A DNA stretch of 64,000 bases. Origin: Catonia carolina (lineage: Eukaryota > Arthropoda > Insecta > Hemiptera > Achilidae). Positions 56,470 through 64,000 of the stretch are shown one piece after another. Each line of letters begins with the position of its first letter. The first letter of the stretch is position 1. Under the pieces are notes generated by a model. That model made no database searches. It had not been told where the DNA came from and worked only from the letters and a program-made list of their open reading frames with translations. The stretch lies in contig JAQMRL010000003.1 in assembly GCA_035578175.1 (NCBI GenBank), forward strand, positions 85,752,969 through 85,816,968. Reading direction: 5' to 3'. The position numbers and the translations under genes were made by a program.

Positions 56470-57835
56470 GTCACACCCAGGTATCAGAAACTACAAGAGA
56501 TAGCTACAAACGGTTTTCGGATTCGTAACTAAACAAAAAAGTTAGTGCGCCGAAATTGGGTTTAACGTTCCGGTTTTGACCAGAAGTGGCCCAAAACCGG
56601 TAGTCAAAAAATCAAAGTCAGAAACTACAAGAGATAGCAAAAAAAAAAAAAAGTTTTCGGATACCAAATCTACGCAAAATGTTAGCGAGTCTGGATTGGG
56701 TTTGAAGTTCCGGTTTTAACCGGAAGTGGCCCAAAACCGGAAGTCAAGAAGTTAAAGTTGGAATTTGGAAACAAAACTAGTTTCATTCCATTCCTCTTAA
56801 CGAGTAGATACAGAAATCAGTATGGTTTTTGCCGGTTTCAACCGATATAGTCCAAAATTGAAAGCCAAGAAATCACAGTCGGCTTTGGGAACGAAAATAT
56901 TTGATTCCTCTTAAAGAACAGATGTTGTTGTTGTTTAGATCATCAGCCAAAAGGCTGGTTTGAACCTGTAGAGGTTTTACTAAGTAAATCGAGGAGTGAG
57001 GTGGTTTACCATTGCCTTCCTCACTGAGTGGAAAAGTACGCTTATCAGCATGCCGGGCCCTCTGAAAAGCACATATTTTCCACTCTGCAAATGACACCTT
57101 CACTTCATTCACCACAGGGTCTGGCTTTATAATGAAATTCATTACTTTCAAAGAAGATAACTCTGATTAGTATCTTTTACACCTCTACCTCTTCTGCTCT
57201 TAAATGATTCAGTCATTCAATTGGCTGACCATGTGATAAGAAACAGAACTATTTATTTTAGCCCTGCAACAAACAGATTGAGTGTAAATAATTTGACACT
57301 CCACCTGTCTGTTATGGGCAGAAAAGAACAGATACAAAAATCATTAGGTTTGAATTTCCAGTTTCAACCGGAAGTCAAGAGAACAAAGTCAGAATTTGGA
57401 AACAAAAATAGTGTCATTCCATTCCTCTTAACGAGTGGATACAAAATCACTATGGGTTTTGCCGGTTTCGACCGAAGTGGCCCAGGAAGTCAAAAAGTTA
57501 AAGTTGGAATTTGGAAACAGAAATAGTTTCATTCCATTTCTCTTAACGAGCAGAAACAGAAATCACTATGGTTTTTTCCGGTTTCGACCGAAGTGGCCCA
57601 AAGTTGGAAATCAAGAAATCAAAGTCGGAATTTGGAAACAAAAATATTTGATTCCTCTTAAAGAACAGATACAGAAATCATTAGGTTTGAATTTACAGTT
57701 TCAACCGGAAGTGGCCTAAAACCGGAAGTCAAGAGATCAAAGTCGGAATCTGAAAACAAAAGTAGTCATTCGATTCCTATTAAAGAGTAGGCCTAGATAT
57801 AGAAATCACTAATGGTTTTACCTAGGTCAAAGGTA
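56470..57835. repeat. Minisatellite array, ~105-150-bp units, split by an S1 copy
   Basis: Units share CCGGTTTTGACCGGAAGTGG, CCAAAACCGGAAGTCAA and AAAGT(T/C)GGAATTTGGAAAC; the last motif recurs at about 56752, 56872, 57387, 57498, 57618 and 57740. The interval 56872-57387 becomes regular (~105 bp) once the S1 insertion is removed. The inner motif is itself palindromic (CCGGTTTT and AAAACCGG). Long frames across it arise from the repeat. Confidence 0.88.
56913..57333 (-). mobile_element. S1 SINE-like element, copy 8, 11-bp TSD, in the minisatellite
   Basis: Element 56924-57322 between perfect AAAGAACAGAT repeats (56913-56923 and 57323-57333), a sequence that belongs to the minisatellite unit. 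It is one of the best-preserved copies. The small S1 frame is open here from ATG (57151) through the 3' tail. Confidence 0.95.
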
Positions 57836-59224
57836 AGCCTTTTAAAAAATTGCCACGAGCCATGAGAGGCGATCTCATGAAAAGGATTTTTAATGATTAG
57901 AAATGATACGGTTTTACTTACTGTTGTTTTATAACATCGTTTGAAATAAAAGGGAATATTTTAGTTTGTAATTTTCTGTATTCTCAGTAGGGTTTGCTTC
58001 GTAGGTCAATTGTTTATGGTTAGTGTTATAAAAATGTAAGGTTAGGTTTACGGTAAATTTGAATTTAGTTGTATTGGTAGGATGAAATAGGTTGAACCCT
58101 GGTATATTGAGAGGGTATTGTAGATTGGGGTAAAGGAAAAAGAGTGAGGGAGAGATGGGAGCGATATTCAAATATTACGTTGCAGGGCTACCATTTGGTT
58201 ACTTCCACACACCTCTACATTTGATAGTAGGCCTACTTTCCTATTGGAATCGCAATTTAGAAGGGACCACTGTATTATAAGTCTTGGTCATGTATATGTA
58301 TGTATGTACAAGTACACACAAACGGGCGCGGGCACACACACTCACAAAGAAATGGGGTGGTTGAAATTTTAGTAGTAAGTTTACAGTTCTTTCCGAATCA
58401 TATTGTCTTTTCACATTCGGAAAAGGCTTTTCCTTTTTTACCACAAAAGGTGTGACAACCAGAAAATAAATCATTTTGTTTAAAAAAGTAAACAAAATAG
58501 AAAAAATTGTTATTTACTAGAATTTAAGGAGAGACTGTACTTTGTATCCCGCCAATGTTTATTTGCTATTTTTAAGAACATTTTTCATGAGATTGGTAAA
58601 AGATAGGAAAATTAAACTTTACACACTTGTAGTTCGTTGGGTTTCTTTAGCAAATGATATTTTTTCTATTTAATCTGTTGGACCATAATTTTTTTTAAAT
58701 AACGAATGCCTGACAAAATTTTTACAAATTTTTTTCTTTCGTTTTTGGATATTACAAATTTTTGTAGCACCTTTTGAAGTCATAAAACTGTCGGTATATG
58801 TGCATATACAAGATAAATAACTGGTAAAAATTTTAGCCTGGTAGGTTTAATTGTTTTTGAGAAAAATGTATTTAAGTAGGTATCAAAAATCTAAATTTAC
58901 AGGAAAAGGTAAAAAACAAAAAGGCACAAATCAAAAATAATGTACACAAACAAATAAATTTCCCACCAATGGTTGGTTAGAAAGCTGAACCAACGGCTGA
59001 AAATATTAAAAATATATATTTTAAAACGTAAAATTCTCTTTGCACGAAATCGAGCAGTTTAAATTATGAAAAATATTCGTTCTTGGTGACATGATTTTCT
59101 GGGCAAACCTGATTATAAACTTAATTTTTTTCATTAAATTTTTTTTGTGACTTAAATGTTTTTCTATAAACAATAAAAAATCACTATCAGTAAACACAAA
59201 CATTAAACACTATAAAACGACTTT
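57836..59224. other. Unassigned sequence
   Basis: AT-rich with a GGGCGCGGGCACACACACTC patch at 58323-58342. The 80-84-codon minus frames have no motif. Confidence 0.45.
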
Positions 59225-59765
59225 AAGAACCAAAATCTTATATGGCAGCAAACCCTAGCGTGGATAAACGGGGGAGGAATCAAGGAAACCTGCAGAAAAG
59301 TAGAACGCAGGATACTCAGAACATGCATAAACAAGAAGCACAAGGTAGACAATCACTACAGACTTTTACCTGACGATGAAGTCTACGAGACATAGAACCA
59401 ATAATAGTAGCCATGCTCAAGAAGGGACTGTCGTACTTTGGACGTACATACTAAGAATACCAAACAAACTTTTACGCAGAATAATTGACCATGCAATGAG
59501 ATGAAAAACGGACGCTGGTAACGCATACATGAGGCACAAAGAAATCAAACGGGATTTACAAGAACTTAGACTAACTCACAAAGATCTAACATAAAAATCA
59601 CCCAACTACAAACAGGTCATCAAGGACCACAACCATCGGTTTACGACACATAAAAGAGAATATAAGAAGAGGGAATTTTCAGAAGCAGCCAGACAGAAGC
59701 GTGCTCAAAACATGAGAGAATATCACGCCAAAAAAAAACTGAAAGCTTCCAAATTCTCAAAACCA
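59225..59765 (+). pseudogene. Decayed LINE reverse transcriptase C-terminus
   Basis: Plus-strand frames, broken by several stops, include CRKVERRILRTCINKKHKVD followed by NHYRLLPDDEVYE and MLKKGLSYFG, then a basic tail. This is the ERRILR, YGH-like and R/K-rich order of the C-terminal region of RTE-like LINE proteins; a related order is seen at 61116-61590. The catalytic domain is absent. Confidence 0.6.
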
Positions 59766-59984
59766 TTATCAGTCTCCCCTTTAACCGATTGTAAAATATT
59801 GTAATCGTTCTACGCAGAGGTGGAAAATGGGTAACCTCTCACAAAAAATCCCCTAACCCCATTTCTTTCGTGATCTTAAATAATGGTCCATAATCCCTGT
59901 TTGCTACACATAAGAAATGAAAATGTAAGTAAATTATCTATTTAGATCTGTTATAGATCTATTATAGCTATAGATCTATTATAG

Positions 59985-60290
59985 ATCTGCTAGTTCCAGG
60001 GCTACAAAAATAATTCTGTTTCTTATCACATGGTCAGCCAATTATATGACTGAAGCATTTAACAAAAGAAGAGGTAGAGGTGCAAACGACACTAGTCAGA
60101 GTTATCTCTTCTGAGAGTAATGAATTTCATTATACAGCCAGACCCTGTGGTGAATAAAGTAAAGGTGTCATTTCCAGGGTGGAAAGTAGATACTTTTCAC
60201 ACGACCTGGCATGCTGATAAGCATACGTTTTCACTCAGTGAGGAAGACAACAGTAAACCACCTCACACCTCGTTTCTTAGTAAAACCTCT
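59985..60290 (+). mobile_element. S1 SINE-like element, copy 9, 5' segment
   Basis: Plus-strand copy from about TCTGCTAGTTCCAGGGCTAC to TTAGTAAAACCTCT, where copy 10 is inserted. The remaining 3' end is at 60696-60735. Its small frame is open for 60 codons up to the break (MNFIIQPDPVVNKVKVSFPG). Confidence 0.9.
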
Positions 60291-60685
60291 GTTGTTGTTT
60301 AGGTCATCAGCCAAAAGGCTGGTTTGAACCTGTAGAGGTTTTACTAAGTAAATCGAGGAGTGAGGTGGTTTACTTTTGCCTTCCTCACTGAGTGGAAAAG
60401 TATGCTTATCAGCATGCCGGGCCCTCTGAAAAGCACATATTTTCCACTCTGCAAATGACACCTTCACTTCATTCACCACAGGGTCTGGCTGTACAATGAA
60501 ATTAATTACTTTCAGAGGAGATAACTCTGATTAGTGTCTTTTACACCTCTACCTCTTCTGTTCTTAAATGATTCAGTCATTTAATTGGCTGACCACGTGA
60601 TAAGAAACAGAACTATTTATTTTAGCCCTGCAACTAACAGATTGAGTGTAAATAATTTGACACTCCACCTGCCTGTTATGGGCAA
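60291..60685 (-). mobile_element. S1 SINE-like element, copy 10, inserted into copy 9
   Basis: A full-length opposite-strand copy. Flanks TAAAACCTCT (60281-60290) and TAAAACATCT (60686-60695) form the TSD, 9 of 10 identical, taken from the copy 9 sequence. Its small frame is open except that the first ATG is ATT. Confidence 0.93.
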
Positions 60686-60695
60686 TAAAACATCT

Positions 60696-60735
60696 AAGAG
60701 GTTCAAACCAGCCTTCTGGCTGATGACCTAAACAA
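60696..60735 (+). mobile_element. S1 copy 9, 3' end
   Basis: AAGAGGTTCAAACCAGCCTT through GATGACCTAAACAACAC completes copy 9 after the copy 10 insertion, including the CAGCC..GGCTG hairpin and tail. Confidence 0.9.
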
Positions 60736-60858
60736 CACAAGCAGCATACTCATATTGTCTAGTAATTAAGAGTTATTTTAGGAGTTTTATTTCTGGTGAA
60801 TGAAGTATCGCGCAGTTTGTGGTCATTGGTACGGGTTTCAAAATCTTGTGTGTTATTA

Positions 60859-60933
<75 letters not shown>

Positions 60934-61060
60934 CATTATTTGCGAATACTCCCTTGAAATGGAAGACGCTAAGCCAATGCTTCGTTTTGTTTTTCATTTT
61001 TTGTTTTTCTTATCTTGCCACTACAGTTTCATTCTTATGTGTGTTGCTTTTTTCGCTCCT
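60736..61060. other. Spacer with long (TTA)n microsatellite
   Basis: (TTA)n fills 60853-60940, nearly perfect over about 28 units. It may be the microsatellite tail of the minus-strand LINE fragment to its right, or independent. The polyN and polyI frames across it are artefacts. Confidence 0.8.
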
Positions 61061-61115
61061 CAACCCATTTTGGCCTGTATGGCTTCAGTTCCTTTGGCTC
61101 TAGTGTAACTTCCCA

Positions 61116-61590
61116 TTAGTTGATTTTGATTCTAAAGCTATCTCTGTCGAAAATTTCCTCTGTTTCAATATTCGCCTTCTGTGAATCACCTTTGGTTTGT
61201 GTTACCCAGTTTGTTGTTGATTGCCACTTAGTAATTTGATCGAAAATCTGTCTTGTTAATCTGTGTGTCGGTAATCTCTGTATGTGTCCGTAGAATTTCG
61301 CTCTTCTCTTTCTCATATCGATTTCGATGTTAGAGAATTTTTCTGTCGTTTCTATCTTCTGTAACCTGTATCCGTCTTTGGTCTGTCTTGGTCCTAAAAT
61401 TTTCCTGATTATCTTTCTTTCCTCTTTCTTGATGTCTTCCATTTCGTTTCTTTTATCCAAAGCTAAAGTCTCGCTTGCATACAATGCTGCTGGTTTCACA
61501 ACCGTGTTGTAGTGCCTGATTTTCAGTTTTATTGACATCGATTTCTTGTTGTACAGATTCTGAACTTGTCCTAATGTTTTTTCATTTTTT
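61116..61590 (-). pseudogene. LINE reverse transcriptase C-terminal fragment
   Basis: The 140-codon frame reads YNTVVKPAALYASETLALDK, an ALYASET block, then EERKIIRKILGPRQTKDGYR and RRAKFYGHIQRLPTHRLTRQ. These are the post-catalytic blocks of RTE-like LINE proteins. The reading continues upstream of the first ATG (NLYNKKSMS) to about 61590, where the similarity stops. No catalytic domain remains. The frame is open, so the copy is fairly young or a short fragment that escaped mutations. Confidence 0.8.
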
Positions 61591-61600
61591 GTATTATTTT

Positions 61601-63090
61601 ATTGTATTTTTTGTGTTATTATATACATAAGTGAATAATCTTTTGACGTACAGCTGTCTAATGGTGGGTATTTTGGATTCACTGAACAACAATCTCCCAG
61701 AATACAATTTATAAAAATGTTTTCATAACTGACTTTGTTCTGAAAGAACTAACAAAGCCATAGAATGGAGGCCCGTTCTCTTTCATCGAAAATGTTTTGA
61801 GCGATTAAAATCTTCTGCCGTAAAAAGTCGGTACAGTTCATATTTCGAGGTACATCCTCCACGTGTTGGCCCTGGTTACGTCAAGCAGCGTCTCCTCTGA
61901 ACTGAAGAGAAGAGCTTCATATCTTCACCGTAAATTATAATATCGGAGGTAAATTACTCAACAATAAACACGTTATTTAAATAAACTTTGAAAATCATTC
62001 AGTTTTGGTTTTTTGTAGATCAGCTACAGTTTAGTTTTCAACTAGAGTTGAAGGTTGAATACAAATTCAATAAAAATGTAGTCCTATTCTTTATATAGTA
62101 GCCTATATAAACCGATGTAGGATAGCCTAAAAGCCTGTTACGTGACTTCTGCTAGAAAGAGTTCGGTAGTTCTTTCAAAGAAGTTTCAGTAGAGAATGTC
62201 CTTTGATAAAAGTTGAAAAAATATTTTAAGATCTACAAAAGTTCTACCAAACTTTTATCAAATATTTTACCAAGGTTTTTTATTAATGCAGTAAAACTCA
62301 AAGCACTTCAGAAATATATTACTAAATTTGATTGCAGTAATTCTGCTTGGTTTTGTGAAACTTTTTATATTAGTCCGATCAGTAGTTTGACGTGCGCTGA
62401 ACTTGCTTATTAAATTTGATTCTTTCTGATTTTGGATTACTTTCCTAGAAAATTGGTTTCGTGGTAAAACGAATCGATATTGTTGCTTATTGTTGGTATA
62501 CATAAATGTTGAGAGGAAATAAAACGCTGCTAAACAGTAACATATTACTCCAATGCCATTCCAATATTATTCATTCCATTATTTTCTGAACGACAGCTTT
62601 AGAATTTAATTCATTCAACCTTCATTCTGACCTTCGTATTCCCTACGTAAAAGACGTTGCACGACAACTTTATCAAAGTTTCTTTGATAAATTACAAAAT
62701 CATCCAAACGATCTCGCTCGACAAATGGCCATTCAAAATTTTCCAAATTTTCGACGTCTTCGCCGTCTATGGTGTAGGGATCTTCTTCGATAACATTCTG
62801 TTACCATTCTTCCATTGTCTTCATTTCATTATCTTCAACATCACATCTCCTTAAGTTCGTCACCGTTGGGTTTTCATTTTCATTTCCATGAAGATCATCT
62901 CCATCATAGCATGATTACGTCATCCTGGAGGATACACTGCTGGGTGTGACCCCTCCTTCCACGCCTAATAATAACTCTCATCAAATCTAGTGATTGTGCT
63001 TTAATGTATAGTATAGTGTTCTAGATTTTTAAAATTAAAGACAAAAAAAAAGAATTTAATCAACTTTTCTCATTAACTATAAGCTTTTTT
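61601..63090. other. Unassigned sequence
   Basis: No gene or repeat family of the window was recognised. Frames of 60-80 codons lack motifs. Confidence 0.45.
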
Positions 63091-63091
63091 T

Positions 63092-63564
63092 TATCATCAG
63101 TCTCTCGACTGCTTTGATGCAGTTCTCAAACATATTCTATCTTGCACAAGTCGTTTCATATCTACATACCTGTAACGCCCTGCATCTTTTGTGATTTGCT
63201 TTAGATATTCTAATCTTTTTCTCCCCCTACAATTTACTCCTCAAATATTACCCTTCATTATTGATAGCCCAATACCTAGATGTCTTAAGATATGCCGCAC
63301 TAGCCTATCCCTTCTTCTGGTAAGATGCTTCCATATACTTCTTTTTTCATCCACTCGCCTAAGAACCTCTAAATTACTTATTTTGTCCACCCACTTAATC
63401 TTTAACATTTTCCTATAAGACCACATTTCAAATGCTTTTATCCTCTTCTTTCCTACAGCCCCTATCACCCACGTTTCACTCCCGTATAATGCTACACTCC
63501 AAACATAGTGTTTTAAGAAATTTTTCCTAATCTGTAATAAGCTTACTATACAAGTTAATTTCAT
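63092..63564 (-). pseudogene. LINE reverse transcriptase C-terminus and 3' end
   Basis: The 107-codon frame includes YVWSVALYGSETWVIGAVGK, FEMWSYRKMLKIKWVDKISN, then EVLRRV and LVRHILRHLG, typical of the C-terminus of RTE-like LINE proteins. The sequence continues in another frame (KRLEYLKQITKDA, then RLVQDR and QSRD) to an end in TCAAAGCAGTCGAGAGACTG and ATGATAAAAAAAA. The final bases form an AGTC-GAGA-GACT hairpin. The same 3' end is at 19156-19335. The copy is 5'-truncated near 63564 and lacks YADD. TSDs were not resolved. Confidence 0.85.
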
Positions 63565-63721
63565 TAAAAAGGTTTAAGTTGAGAGATAACTCTAGAAAAA
63601 TTAATGAATCACACTGCAAATTAGTTGTTTCTAACTACGCACAAAAAATCAGATTTTAAAAATATTGAAATTTTTATAACTTTAGTGCGTGTATAATTTT
63701 TTAACTTCTCGGCTCTTTTTT

Positions 63722-64000
63722 TACTTTCTCTTGACACTATGAATATATAGGAAGGAAAGTATTGTTTTCATGTCGATTTTTGGAAATCGAGTTTTCACCG
63801 GATCTATACGTTTTCAGACCCCCTGGACCCAAAAAACATGTTTTAGCGTGTGTGTCTGTATGTGTGACAAAAATATCTCAAGAACGGAACATCGTACAAA
63901 GTTGGAACTTAAAACTTAAGTTAGGTACTACTAGAGGACCCGACACTAACATTTTCATCAAAATTGGTCAACCGAAAGTGGTTTATCGTGCAATTCTTCA
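63722..64000 (-). mobile_element. CAE copy I, cut by the window edge
   Basis: Starts ACTTTCTCTTGACACTATGA, TTTTCACCGG and a short GTGTGTGTCTGTATGTGTG tract, then continues into CATCAAAATTGGTCAACCG at the edge. Reverse orientation. Confidence 0.88.

Noticed and set aside
57221..57719. 101- and 94-codon frames with repeated FGNKNS-like segments
   Set aside because: They come from the ~115-bp minisatellite units.
60773..61108. Poly-N, poly-I and poly-L frames
   Set aside because: Translation of the (TTA)n tract.

Overview
The window is eukaryotic, AT-rich and almost entirely repetitive. Its transposon content (BEL/Pao LTR element, mariner of DD34D type, a probable DD41D Tc1/mariner family, pogo/Tigger, RTE-like LINEs, several SINE families) points to an insect, possibly hemipteran. 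That placement is an inference and the species is not identified. No host protein-coding gene, rRNA gene or functional tRNA gene could be supported. Every long open frame belongs to a mobile element.

Layout. 1-2.5 kb: a 32-bp satellite, then a 289-bp tandem array whose units are near-perfect palindromes. 2.5-11 kb: the first copies of a ~395-bp SINE-like family (S1), a solo LTR, a tRNA-derived SINE (S2), a 1-kb noncoding element carrying a CA/TG microsatellite (CAE), a mariner with duplicated inverted ends, and a 334-bp tRNA-like SINE (S3). 11-29 kb: scattered S1, CAE, S3 and LINE relics plus a TTAA-flanked inverted-repeat element. 29-33.3 kb: DNA transposons in a row (pogo, then a small inverted-repeat element split by a DD41D-like element, then a mariner keeping only its DNA-binding half). 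33.4-36.3 kb: a decayed ~200-bp tandem array. 36.3-40.7 kb: repeat fragments and a few promoter-like motif clusters. 40.75-48.03 kb: a very young BEL/Pao retrotransposon on the minus strand (two 517-bp LTRs, one difference seen, 5-bp target duplication), disabled by an internal in-frame deletion and by a LINE insertion with 5' inversion. 49.8-53.6 kb: a second DD41D-like copy, a second solo LTR of the same family as the first, and a LINE with an open reverse transcriptase frame. 54-64 kb: more CAE, S1, S2 and LINE relics and a ~115-bp minisatellite interrupted by an S1 copy.

The elements form a layered record of insertions. Exact target-site duplications (TSDs) fix many boundaries and relative ages: S1 into S1, S1 into a minisatellite, SINE and mariner into CAE, a DD41D-like element into a small inverted-repeat element, and a LINE into the BEL gag-pol. 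The most original observations are that the S1 3' end resembles the 3' hairpin of a resident LINE family, that several S1 copies share a small reading frame, that CAE spreads a microsatellite and has subterminal inverted repeats, and that the first array is a foldback satellite. A transposon-dense locus like this could be heterochromatin or a piRNA source, but nothing in the sequence alone proves that.
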